NCBI RefSeq assembly: GCF_037042905.1
Contig: NC_087253.1
Span: 11,885,001 to 11,949,000, forward strand
Source of the DNA: Lytechinus pictus
Taxonomy: Eukaryota > Echinodermata > Echinoidea > Temnopleuroida > Toxopneustidae
Direction of reading: 5' to 3'
DNA: 64,000 nucleotides
Shown: positions 1-10,544 of the stretch, piece by piece
How the letters are laid out: every line of letters begins with the position of its first letter
Numbering within the stretch: the stretch's first letter is position 1
Translations under genes and position numbers: made by a program
Notes under the pieces: model-generated
What the model was told of the DNA's origin: nothing
The model's database searches: none
What the model saw: the letters and a program-made list of their open reading frames with translations, nothing else

Positions 1-58
1 GCCAATTGCCACATACTTCATGAGGCGGCCACTCAGGCAAATACAAAAGGACCACAAC
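1..58 (+). pseudogene. UGT: UGT exon 1, upstream fragment, cut by a transposon
   Basis: Read in frame 2, these bases encode a peptide ending QIQKDHN. It matches the same place in the first exon of the two intact UGT genes in this window (UGT-A around 19310-19327, UGT-B around 32905-32927). The coding sequence stops being UGT-like at position 58, where a fold-back element begins. Reading on into the element gives a stop after six more codons. The gene starts before the window, so its signal peptide and acceptor-binding part cannot be judged. Together with 6454-6612 this is one exon split by an insertion. I see no exon 2, 3 or 4 for it before the next complete UGT, so it is probably a dead copy or a gene remnant. 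Confidence 0.85.
53..58. repeat. Target-site duplication, left copy (CACAAC)
   Basis: The six bases CACAAC immediately before the fold-back element are repeated immediately after it (6454-6459). They correspond to the His-Asn codons of the interrupted UGT exon, so the uninterrupted exon needs only one copy. This fixes the boundaries of the insertion. Confidence 0.85.
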
Positions 59-299
59 TATGGAACGCGGAAAGGCTAAAATTTGATCACTGTCACTTTT
101 GATTTGATGGACCTCCGTACCAGCCATCATCAAATCAAGTGCAGCCATCAGTAAATCAAAAGTGGCCATCATCATATCAATTTTCAGCATCATATCCCTC
201 TGTACCAGCCATCATCAAATCAGTTTCTAACATCAAATCAATGTTGTCCTTTCGGCGTTCCTGATGTGCGCGCCAAAAGGACACCTGTAAGTTGATGGC

Positions 300-1805
300 A
301 GCCACTTTTTATTTGATGACGGTTACTTTTGACTTGATGACGGCCACTTTTTATTTGATGACGGTTACTTTTGACTTGATGACGGCCACTTTTTACTTGC
401 TTTTTATTTGATGACGGTTACTTTTGACTTCATGACGGCCACTTTTGACTTGATGGCGGCTGCTTTTGATTCGATGATGGCTGCTTTTGATTTGATGATG
501 GCTGCTTTTGATTCGATAGTGGCCACTTTTGATTTGATGATGGCTGCTTCTGATTTGATGATGGTTGCTTTTGATTCGATAGTGGCCACTTTTGAACTGA
601 TGATGGCCACTTTAGATTTGATGATGGTCACTTTCAATTTTTTTATCGCTTTTCATTTGATGGTCACTTTTTGTTTGATGGTCACTTTTTATTTGATCAC
701 TTAATTTGATGGTCACTTTTTATTTGATGGTCACTTTTTATTTGATGGTCACTTTTCATTTGATGGTCACTTTTCATTTGATGGTCGCTTTTAATTTGAT
801 GGGCACCTTTTATTTGATGATCACTTATTTGATGGTCACTTTTAATTTGATGGTCACTTTTAATTTGATCAATTCTTATTTGATGGTCACTTTTAATTTG
901 ATGGTCGCTTTTTATTTAATGGTCACTTTTTATTTGATGGTCACTTTAAATTTGATGGTCACTTTTTATTTGATGGTCATTTTTAATTTGATGCTCAGTT
1001 TTTATTTGATGGTCACTTTTAATTTGATGGTCGCTTTTTTGTTGCTCACTTTTTATTTGATGGTCACTTTTAATTTGATGGTCACTTTTTATTTGATCAT
1101 CACTTTTTATCTGATCATCACTTCTTTGACGGTCACTTTTTATTTGATGGTCACTTTTTATTTGATGCTCACTTTTCATTTTATGCTCATTTTTCATTTG
1201 ATGCTCACTTTTAATTTGATGATAGATTTTTATTTGATGGTCACTTTTTATTTGATGGTCACTTTTAATTTGATGGTCACTTTTTTGTTGGTCACTTTTT
1301 ATTTGATGGTCACTTTTAATTTGATGGTCACTTTTAATTTGATCATCAATTCTTATTTGATGGTCACTTTTAATTTGATGGTCGCTTTTTATTTAATGGT
1401 CACTTTTTATTTGATGGTCACTTTAAATTTGATGGTCACTTTTTATTTGATGCTAACTTTTTATTTGATGCTCACTTTTAATTTGATGGTCGCTTTTTAT
1501 TTGATGGTTATTTTTTATTTGATGGCTACTTTAAATTTGATGATCACTTTTTATTTGATGGCTACTTTAAATTTGATGATCACTTTTTATTTGATGGTTA
1601 CTTTTTATTTGATCGTCACTTCTTCTTTGATGGTCACTTTTCTTTTGATCGTCGCTTTTCATTTGATCATCACAACTTAAGTTGATGGTTTCGGCATTCC
1701 ATACATGGTCGCTTTATATTTGATGGTCGCTTTTCATTTGATCGTCGCTTTTATTTGATCGGCACTTTTCATTTGGTCGTCGCTTTTCATTTGATCATCA
1801 CTTTT
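300..1805 (+). repeat. Minisatellite of left arm, 18-bp unit with 21-bp outer zone
   Basis: From about 640 to 1800 the unit is an 18-mer of the form TTTGATGGTCACTTTTTA. From about 440 to 640 it is a 21-mer with GATGATGGCTGC, and before that it alternates two units. Both lengths are multiples of three, so long open frames (706-1680, and 404-637 on the other strand) arise without being genes. Homogeneity rises toward the inside of the arm. Confidence 0.9.
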
Positions 1806-3096
1806 TACAGTACGTGCGCATTTAAACGTGTCGCAGTGAGCATGCACTGAGCAAATCCTCATGTACGTATAGCTAGCGCGCTCTTTTTGCTTCCGAGAAT
1901 TGAAGTGCAGGTGCATATATATGAATCTATTGATCGTGAAAAAATAAATCTGGAAAATGGAGGGTATACTTAATAGTTTAGGGATGCCTCAATCAGTTAT
2001 TAACAACTTTCAACGGGAAGGGGTAAGTTGAAGTTAGAATTTACTTAGATCTAGACCTACGCTTTAGATCTAACTTTGTTTGTCTATTTTGTTGGTGTGA
2101 AACGGTACTATAGGCCTTGGCCTAGGCCCTACTCCCTCACAACATTGTCACTGGGGCGTTGCACTGGGGCCTATGCTCTAGTATAGACCGGCTAGGCTAG
2201 GGCCCTATCTATAAGTGTCACTAGGCCTAGTCACTAATAAGCCTAGACCAACCTGACTCCATTGTTGAGAACTGTGCTAGTAACTTAGTGTTAGAGCCAG
2301 AGGCTACACACGAAACCCATGCAAATGCAGAAAAAATACAGTTAGTGTTCAGTTCTTAAATATTTTCAGATCTCTAGACCCTAATAATATTAATTTTAGC
2401 TGATGATTGGCATATTGCCCATTTTGCAAATGCAGCGCGGCGGGGGCAGAGGGAGGGGGTAACACTAACGAGTAACGTTGAGTCTTATCCATTGTAGTTA
2501 TACACTCAAGCCTAGCGCCTATAACATACAGTTCAATTGTTACTGTTAACCCCCTACCCTCTACTCCTGCCCCCGTTGTGTTGAAGAAAACCTTTTTTTT
2601 TTTTTTTTTTTTTGCTATAGGCTATTCATATTTATATATATATATATAAACAAGGCCATAGATATGAATAACAACAAACCGAGTCGCCCTTTTCCAAAAC
2701 TCCCAACCCCCCTCCCCCCAGAAAATTTGTTGCGTCTATTATTGGGCTTATTTTCTTTTTTTTACCCAAAATTAAGGGGGGGGCTGCGTGCGCAACCTCC
2801 CAACCCCCTTGGCGACGGTCATGCAGTTGACCCACAGAAATTTAGAAAATTTATATTTTTCTTGCAAAAATGCATAAAATTTACAAAAAATTGTGCAACA
2901 AATCCTTCAAGTTCTGCTCGATTGCTTCGCTCCCTCACTTTCGAATAGGGTCTATTTTTGAAAATTGCAAGAGTTTTTAACAATGATGGGATGAGGATGT
3001 TTTAAACACTCTATCAAAAGTAGGTTCAATTTTGCACCTTTACCAATGTCACACCTGGAACACATTTAATGATGCAAATTTGCACCTTTCAGAAAA
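1806..3096 (+). repeat. Non-repetitive stem of left arm
   Basis: This is single-copy-like sequence mirrored at 3134-4425. It contains an AGATCTAG/CCTAGGCC-rich stretch (2040-2290), a T20-like tract at 2587-2613, a TA run at 2635-2648 and C-rich tracts near 2708 and 2776. No coding similarity was recognised. Short open frames here appear mirrored in both arms and look like by-products. Confidence 0.8.
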
Positions 3097-3133
3097 GAAA
3101 TCACCTTAAAAGGTACAGCTTAATTGCACCTAT
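3097..3133. other. Central spacer of fold-back element 1
   Basis: These 37 bp separate the two arms. The flanking bases TGCACCTTTCAGAAAA and TTTTCTGAAAGGTGCA are perfect complements. The spacer holds no gene. Such a short loop makes the whole element able to snap back as one hairpin. Confidence 0.9.
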
Positions 3134-6100
3134 TTTTCTGAAAGGTGCAAATTTGCATCATTAAATGTGTTCCAGGTGTGACATTGGTAAAGGTGCAAAA
3201 TTGAACCTACTTTTGATAGAGTGTTTAAAACATCCTCATCCCATCATTGTTAAAAACTCTTGCAATTTTCAAAAATAGACCCTATTCGAAAGTGAGGGAG
3301 CGAAGCAATCGAGCAGAACTTGAAGGATTTGTTGCACAATTTTTTGTAAATTTTATGCATTTTTGCAAGAAAAATATAAATTTTCTAAATTTCTGTGGGT
3401 CAACTGCATGACCGTCGCCAAGGGGGTTGGGAGGTTGCGCACGCAGCCCCCCCCCCCTTAATTTTGGGTAAAAAGAAAATAAGCCCAATAATAGACGCAA
3501 CAAATTTTCTGGGGGGAGGGGGGTTGGGAGTTTTGGAAAAGGGCGACTCGGTTTGTTGTTATTCATATCTATGGCCTTGTTTATATATATATATATAAAT
3601 ATGAATAGCCTATAGCAAAAAAAAAACAAAAAAAAAAAAAGGTTTTCTTCAACACAACGGGGGCAGGAGTAGAGGGTAGGGGGTTAACAGTAACAATTGA
3701 ACTGTATGTTATAGGCGCTAGGCTTGAGTGTATAACTACAATGGATAAGACTCAACGTTACTCGTTAGTGTTACCCCCTCCCTCTGCCCCCGCCGCGCTG
3801 CATTTGCAAAATGGGCAATGCCAATCATCAGCTAAAATTAATATTATTAGGGTCTAGAGATCTGAAAATATTTAAGAACTGAACACTAACTGTATTTTTT
3901 CTGCATTTGCATGGGTTTCGTGTGTAGCCTCTGGCTCTAACACTAAGTTACTAGCACAGTTCTCAACAATGGAGTCAGGTTGGTCTAGGCTTATTATTAG
4001 TGACTAGGCCTAGTGACACTTATAGATAGGGCCCTAGCCTAGCCGGTCTATACTAGAGCATAGGCCCCAGTGCAACGCCCCAGTGACAATGTTGTGAGGG
4101 AGTAGGGCCTAGGCCAAGGCCTATAGTACCGTTTCACACCAACAAAATAGACAAACAAAGTTAGATCTAAAGCGTAGGTCTAGATCTAAGTAAATTCTAA
4201 CTTCAACTTACCCCTTCCCGTTGAAAGTTGTTAATAACTGATTGAGGCATCCCTAAACTATTAAGTATACCCTCCATTTTCCAGATTTATTTTTTCACGA
4301 TCAATAGATTCATATATGCACCTGCACTTCAATTCTCGGAAGCAAAAAGAGCGCGCTAGCTATACGTACATGAGGATTTGCTCAGTGCATGCTCACTGCG
4401 ACACGTTTATGCGCACGTACTGTAAAAAGTGATGATCAAATGAAAAGCGACGACCAAATGAAAAGTGCCGATCAAATAAAAGCGACGATCAAATGAAAAG
4501 CGACCATCAAATATAAAGCGACCATGTATGGAATGCCGAAACCATCAACTTAAATTGTGATGATCAAATGAAAAGCGACGATCAAAAGAAAAGTGACCAT
4601 CAAAGAAGAAGTGACGATCAAATAAAAAGTAACCATCAAATAAAAAGTGATCATCAAATTTAAAGTAGCCATCAAATAAAAAATAACCATCAAATAAAAA
4701 GCGACCATCAAATTAAAAGTGAGCATCAAATAAAAAGTTAGCATCAAATAAAAAGTGACCATCAAATAAAAAGTGACCGTCAAAGAAGTGATGATCAAAT
4801 AAAAAGTGATCATCTAATAAAAAGTGATCATCAAATAAAAAATGATCATCAAATAAAAAGTGACCAACAAATAAAAAGTGACCATCAAATAAAAAGTGAC
4901 CAACAAAAAAGTGACCATCAAATAAAAAGTGACCATCAAATAAAAATCTATCATCAAATTAAAAGTGAGCATCAAATGAAAAATGAGCATAAAATGAAAA
5001 GTGAGCATCAAATAAAAAGTGACCATCAAATAAAAAGTGACCGTCAAAGAAGTGATGATCAGATAAAAAGTGATGATCAAATAAAAAGTGACCATCAAAT
5101 TAAAAGTGACCATCAAATAAAAAGTGAGCAACAAAAAAGCGACCATCAAATTAAAAGTGACCATCAAATAAAAACTGAGCATCAAATTAAAAATGACCAT
5201 CAAATAAAAAGTGACCATCAAATTTAAAGTGACCATCAAATAAAAAGTGACCATTAAATAAAAAGCGACCATCAAATTAAAAGTGACCATCAAATAAGAA
5301 TTGATGATCAAATTAAAAGTGACCATCAAATAAAAAGTGACCATCAAATTAAAAGTGACCATCAAATAAAAAGTGACCGTCAAAGAAGTGATGATCAGAT
5401 AAAAAGTGATGATCAAATAAAAAGTGACCATCAAATTAAAAGTGACCATCAAATAAAAAGTGAGCAACAAAAAAGCGACCATCAAATTAAAAGTGACCAT
5501 CAAATAAAAACTGAGCATCAAATTAAAAATGACCATCAAATAAAAAGTGACCATCAAATTTAAAGTGACCATCAAATAAAAAGTGACCATTAAATAAAAA
5601 GCGACCATCAAATTAAAAGTGACCATCAAATAAGAATTGATGATCAAATTAAAAGTGACCATCAAATTAAAAGTGACCATCAAATTAAAAGTGACCATCA
5701 AATAAGTGATCATCAAATAAAAGGTGCCCATCAAATTAAAAGCGACCATCAAATGAAAAGTGACCATCAAATGAAAAGTGACCATCAAATAAAAAGTGAC
5801 CATCAAATTAAGTGATCAAATAAAAAGTGACCATCAAACAAAAAGTGACCATCAAATGAAAAGCGATAAAAAAATTGAAAGTGACCATCATCAAATCTAA
5901 AGTGGCCATCATCAGTTCAAAAGTGGCCACTATCGAATCAAAAGCAACCATCATCAAATCAGAAGCAGCCATCATCAAATCAAAAGTGGCCACTATCGAA
6001 TCAAAAGCAGCCATCATCAAATCAAAAGCAGCCATCATCGAATCAAAAGCAGCCGCCATCAAGTCAAAAGTGGCCGTCATGAAGTCAAAAGTAACCGTCA

Positions 6101-6453
6101 TCAAATAAAAAGCAAGTAAAAAGTGGCCGTCATCAAGTCAAAAGTAACCGTCATCAAATAAAAAGTGGCCGTCATCAAGTCAAAAGTAACCGTCATCAAA
6201 TAAAAAGTGGCTGCCATCAACTTACAGGTGTCCTTTTGGCGCGCACATCAGGAACGCCGAAAGGACAACATTGATTTGATGTTAGAAACTGATTTGATGA
6301 TGGCTGGTACAGAGGGATATGATGCTGAAAATTGATATGATGATGGCCACTTTTGATTTACTGATGGCTGCACTTGATTTGATGATGGCTGGTACGGAGG
6401 TCCATCAAATCAAAAGTGACAGTGATCAAATTTTAGCCTTTCCGCGTTCCATA
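3134..6453 (-). repeat. Right arm of fold-back element 1
   Basis: This is the inverted partner of 59-3096. The stem occupies 3134-4425, the minisatellite about 4430-6215 and the terminal block about 6216-6453. Within the minisatellite a block repeats with a 336-bp offset: CCGTCAAAGAAGTGATGATC at 5041 and again at 5377. This helps to make the arm longer than the left one. Confidence 0.9.
4430..6215 (-). repeat. Minisatellite of right arm
   Basis: It has the same 18-bp and 21-bp units as 300-1805, on the opposite strand (ATCAAATAAAAAGTGACC). The internal tandem copy with a 336-bp offset (5041 against 5377) suggests an expansion after the palindrome formed, or an unequal exchange in one arm only. 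Confidence 0.9.
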
Positions 6454-6459
6454 CACAAC
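6454..6459. repeat. Target-site duplication, right copy (CACAAC)
   Basis: This is the second copy of the hexamer at 53-58, directly after the inverted-repeat tip. The UGT reading frame resumes here as His-Asn-Ile-Arg. Confidence 0.85.
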
Positions 6460-6612
6460 ATCAGAACTGATCTCACAATCGACCAACTTCTAGGTAAAGC
6501 TCAGCTTTGGTTGTCCCAGGGTAGCTGGGCTTTTGAGTTCGCTCAGCCCATCACACCTAACTTCGTATCTATTGGCGGGATCACAGTCAAATCACCAAAA
6601 GCATTACCAAAG
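6454..6612 (+). pseudogene. UGT: UGT exon 1, downstream fragment
   Basis: The UGT frame resumes after the insertion. The encoded peptide contains TIDQLLGKAQLWLSQG and ends at KALPK, followed by a GT donor at 6613. The two intact genes end their first exon at exactly this place (19477, 33075). No frameshift or stop is seen in this fragment. The element's terminal block also opens a frame (from 6319) that runs into this fragment in the UGT frame, so a chimeric reading is possible on paper. No matching second exon was seen downstream before 18590. Confidence 0.85.
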
Positions 6613-7185
6613 GTACTATACTCAGTTATAGATTTCAGTTGGTCACAATATATTGCTTAATTATAATAATTATTACTCCGTTTAACTTGTCCCCGCTGGG
6701 AAGCGGGGTGCTACGTGTATTATTTTCCATAAGCAGCAGCCCCTGGAATTCTGGTGGGTGTGTACAATAAGTTTGAGAAATGTATGTAAAAAAACAAATA
6801 TTTTGTGTTGAAAACCTTTTTTCTTTGCTTGTGTCAAATTAACTTCAGCACCCCCACGAAAATAAATAGTTCCAAGGGTCCTGTAAAATCACCATAAGAA
6901 TCAGCAGATCGATGAAGCACAGGCTATATCATAAACATGATAAAGGACAGAGTAGCGATGGTTTTGTAAGTTCCAAAACAGAAGAAGAGGGAAAATAAGT
7001 ACAGATCTCGAGCTCCAGGGGTCATAACACAAGTTTAGCAACCATCATTGGAGAATATCTTTACAATTGATTGTACTGAGTACAGTGTAGAATTAATCGT
7101 GAAAATCAAGCTTACGATCAATCGCTAACCTTTGTGTTACAGGACCCCGTTCGTGTAACCTAAGCTCATTCAAAACTTTAAATAT
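6613..7185. other. Non-coding stretch after the UGT fragment
   Basis: No gene is seen. It includes one copy of a dispersed short repeat (about 6692-6767: GGGGTGCTACGTG, then CCATAAGCAGCAGCCCCTGG). Related copies lie at 28165-28237 and, inverted, at 55567-55653. The rest is AT-rich unique-looking sequence that may be old intron 1. Confidence 0.6.
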
Positions 7186-10100
7186 CAAATCAAATCAAAT
7201 CAAATCATTTATTTCCACAATAATATAAAAACATTGCAAATATGTACAAAAATAGGAAACAAAACAAACATAACTGAAAAAAGGAAAGTGAACCGAGTTG
7301 TTTAAAAGTAATACAAAGAAATGTATATTACTGTGGGGGAGCCAAAGAAGACAAGATAAAGTCTTAAAATCAGGCACCCAACATAAAATAAACAGATAAG
7401 TGCTATTAAAATAGACATTTCTTAACAATATGTAGCATGTAAATATGGCTCTCATTCATAACTTTCAAGATAATAGTTAAGAAAAATTAACACATTCATA
7501 AAACAAAATCAAATAACGTTACGTATGGGAAAAGAATTTAGAATAATAACTTTGATAATGACATAAACAATACAAAAAAAGAAAGGATAAGTTTGATTTT
7601 TAAGCTCTACTGTTATTTTTAAAATTTGTATCAATCAGGTACTTTTTGAAATTACGTTTAAAGGAATGGAGTGATACTGAGTTTTTTATTTCTTTTGGTA
7701 AGGAACTCCACAGTTTAGGGCCAGTGAATAAAAGAGTGGATTTAGCATATGATGTTCGAACCTTTGGAAAATGAAAGTCATTGGCAGAACGGGTTTCATA
7801 AGAATGTAAATCTAGATTAAGGGGAAATAAATCAGAGATATGAGGAGGGTGTAGACGATGTTTGCATTTATACATAAAAATTCCGATTTGTAAATTCTTG
7901 ATATCATATACAGTTAATAGTTTGAGTTTATGAAATAATGGAGCAGAGTGGGAATAATATGAAGAATTGGAAATAAGGCGAACCGCTCTTTTTTGCAATT
8001 TGAATACTCTATCAGATAGATATTTTGGACAACAAGCCCAGATAATGTTACAATATGAGATATGTGGGAGAAACAAGGTATTATAAATGGAAAGAAGTAT
8101 TTTAGGCGGGAGAACGTGACGTAAGCGATACAATACACCGACAACTTGAGATATTTTAACACAGACATCTTCGATATGATATTTCCATGACATGAGTTCA
8201 TCAATATGGATACCTAGAAATTTTGAATGATTTGTATGTAATAATTCAGATCCATTCATGTGTAATTTAATATCCTTAATATCATAATTAATGTTACTAA
8301 ATACCATAAAATTTGTTTTAGACATATTTATAACTAATTTATTACATTTTAACCAATTGCTTAAATTTTGAAGTTCATTGTTTAAAGTATAGGTTATAAA
8401 GGAAATATCATTATGAGTAAAAAAAATACTAGTATCATCTGCAAATTGTATAAAATTTAAAATATTTGAGGAGCATTGAATATCATTTATGTAGATAAGA
8501 AATGATAATGGATCCAATATGGATCCTTGTGGAATCCCACAAACAATATTTAACATAACTGAATTAATTGAATCAACAGAGACAAATTGTTTTCTATTTG
8601 TTAGATAATTCACAATCCACTGGTAGGGCGTTCCCCGTATACCACAGTGATGAAGTTTTTGTTTTAGAATATGATGATCTATGGTGTCGAATGCTTTGGA
8701 CAAGTCGATGAAAATTCCTACGGTTGTTTTTTTATTTTCAATGGAATTTGTAATATCTTTAGTAAATTTATTTAGAGCCAATGACGTTGAGAGACCCTCC
8801 CTAAATCCATATTGTGTACTATTGAGAATGTTATGAGACGATAAAAAATGGGATACCCTGGTATATACACATTTTTCAATTATTTTTGAGAAGACAGTAA
8901 GAACAGATATTGGTCTATAATTCGTTACAGTTTCTTTTGATCCTGACTTGAATACAGGTATCACTTTTGCTATCTTAAGTTTATCAGGTACGATTCCTGT
9001 AGAAATTGATTCATTAAAAATGTAGCATAGTTGTTTACAAATAAATGGAATAACTTTCTTAATAACTTTTATGTCTACGTTGTCGAACCCAGAAGAAGTA
9101 TTATGTTTCAATTTATCTACAACAGATATGATTTCACTTTCAGATATTGGTTGAAAATATATTGAAAAAGGACATCGATTTAAAAGGTATTTTGAAGGAG
9201 GTTCGTTAGTTACATCACTTGTGTTTTTTATTTCTTCCTGCAAATTTGGACCAATAGAAGTAAAAAAGTTATTGAATTCGTTGGCTATTTTTTTTTGATC
9301 CGTAATAATGTTATTATTGTCGACAATTTTTGAAATTTTATTATGATTCTTTTTTCTGTTTAGTACAAAATTTATTTCTTTCCATGTTGCTTTGGTATTC
9401 CCTTTTAAAGAAGTAAATTTAGAATAAAAATATTGCTGTTTAGTTTTTTTAATGGCCTTAGTACATTTATTACGGAAAATTTTATAATTTCTTTCATTAA
9501 CTGCTGTTCTGTTAACAATATACTTTTTATAAAGATTTTGTCTCTTTCTGCACATTTTTTTAAGGTCTTGTGTGAACCAGTTATTTTTTAACTTAGGTTT
9601 TATTTTTATACTTTTGAGAGGGAAACAACTATTATATAACTCTAAGAACTTATCAAAAAAATTATTGAACATATCATTTACATTAGTTTCATGAAAGTCC
9701 CAGTCAAAATCTATTAAAGCTCTGCAAAATTCACAGATATTATCTTCATTAATTAATCGTTTACTTATATAAACTGGAGGAGAATATGAAGTCAAATAAG
9801 AAGAGGAGATGATACAGAAAATAGGTAAATGATCGCTGACATCTCCATAGAGGATACCACATTCCCTAACTGTTTCGAATCTATTAGTGAATATATTATC
9901 TATCAGTGTACTCGAGTGCGAAGTGATGCGCGTGGGCTTGTTTATAAGTGGATAAAAAGAAAATGAGGAATATGTGTCCGTGAAGCTATTACTAAGAAGA
10001 CTACCGTCTAATGATATAAGATTTATGTTATAATCTCCGAGCAGGTAACATGGCTTAGAATTTGGAATAAGCAGAAGGGTGTTTTGTAAAATATTCAGAA

Positions 10101-10544
10101 AATAATCAATGGGTTGACCAGGTGGTCTATATATGCAACCAATTATTATACAGTACTTTTATTTATTTCTACAAAAATTGCCTCACAGTTTTCGTTACTG
10201 ATATAAAAATCATTTTTTGTTTCATACTCTAAAGAATCTGAAATGTAAAACCCAACGCCACCACCACGTTTATTTTCTCTCTCTTGTCCTATAAAGGAAT
10301 AATTATTGAGGTTACATAGATTTGGATGGGATTTTTTCAACCATGTTTCAGATAAAGCAATAACACTGAACTGTTTTTCGAAGTTATCTAGATATAAAGA
10401 TAGACTTTCAAAATTCTTAGTTAAGCTACGACAATTTAAATGCATTATTGATATAAGTTTAGTGCTGTCAATATTTGAATTAAGTTTATTATATTTTCCT
10501 ACTGTGAAGTATGACGTCTCTCCAAAGACATTGTTATTAGACAT
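7186..10544 (-). mobile_element. CR1/L2-like LINE (non-LTR retrotransposon), 3' portion
   Basis: The element lies on the minus strand. It carries an apurinic-type endonuclease followed by reverse transcriptase, then a ~410-bp 3' UTR that ends in a (GATTT)n tail (7186-7206 on the plus strand: CAAATCAAATCAAATC). That short tandem tail, rather than poly(A), is typical of CR1/L2/Rex-like elements of the Jockey group. No ORF1 (nucleic-acid-binding protein) is seen beyond 10544, so the copy is either 5'-truncated or of a type whose ORF1 I do not recognise. A second 3' UTR fragment lies at about 11960-12095. Confidence 0.85.
7600..10544 (-). pseudogene. LINE endonuclease-reverse transcriptase ORF with one frameshift
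   Basis: From ATG at 10544 the frame gives an endonuclease start (MHLNCRSL, then SETWLK) and stops at about 10149. The next frame continues without a stop as IYRPPG, LLGDYNIN and SDHLPIF, the last being the endonuclease His box. It then runs into the reverse transcriptase: FIDLSKAFDTIDHH (near 8700), GIPQGSILDPLSFLIYINDI (near 8510) and FADDTSIF (near 8440, the catalytic Asp pair). It ends at 7600. Two extra bases (TA) at about 10147-10152 account for the break; otherwise about 980 codons stay open. The usual GPL of the QGS box reads DPL here, a possible further defect. The copy looks young but dead. Confidence 0.85.

Larger units (their letters stand above)
59..3096 (+). repeat. Left arm of fold-back element 1
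   Basis: This arm is the reverse complement of 3134-6453, base for base over long stretches. Examples are the terminal block and the whole stem, including the ATATATATATA run near 2636 and its partner near 3580. It is about 280 bp shorter than the right arm because the tandem zone has fewer units. A relaxed copy of the terminal motif (complement of GGAACGCCGAAAGG) recurs at about 250-264, and another (TTTCGGCATTCCATACATGG) at about 1689-1708. Confidence 0.9.
59..6453. mobile_element. Giant fold-back element with minisatellite arms, inserted in a UGT exon
   Basis: This is a near-perfect inverted repeat of about 6.4 kb. The left arm is 59-3096, the right arm is 3134-6453, and the spacer is only 37 bp (3097-3133). 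The tips begin TATGGAACGCGGAAAGG and its complement. Each arm has three zones from outside in: a ~240-bp terminal block, a tandem-repeat zone of 21-bp and then 18-bp units, and a ~1.3 kb non-repetitive stem with a poly-T run and C-rich tracts. It encodes no recognisable transposase, so it would need enzymes in trans. Sea-urchin TU elements, as I recall them, are fold-back transposons with tandem-repeat outer domains. The layout fits that type, but I cannot confirm sequence kinship. The 6-bp duplication is seen; TU elements are remembered as having 8 bp, so another fold-back superfamily is possible. Confidence 0.9.

Noticed and set aside
404-637. Heptad-like Lys/Ile/Ser repeat protein resembling a coiled coil
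   Set aside because: It arises from the 21-bp units of the fold-back arm and is mirrored at 5875-6108.
706-1680. 324-residue open frame of MVTFYL-type repeats
   Set aside because: It is a by-product of an 18-bp tandem repeat whose length is a multiple of three; the mirror arm gives a similar frame (4814-5806), and no gene signals surround it.
300-1805. CRISPR-like regular array
   Set aside because: Units are contiguous without unique spacers, and the DNA is eukaryotic.
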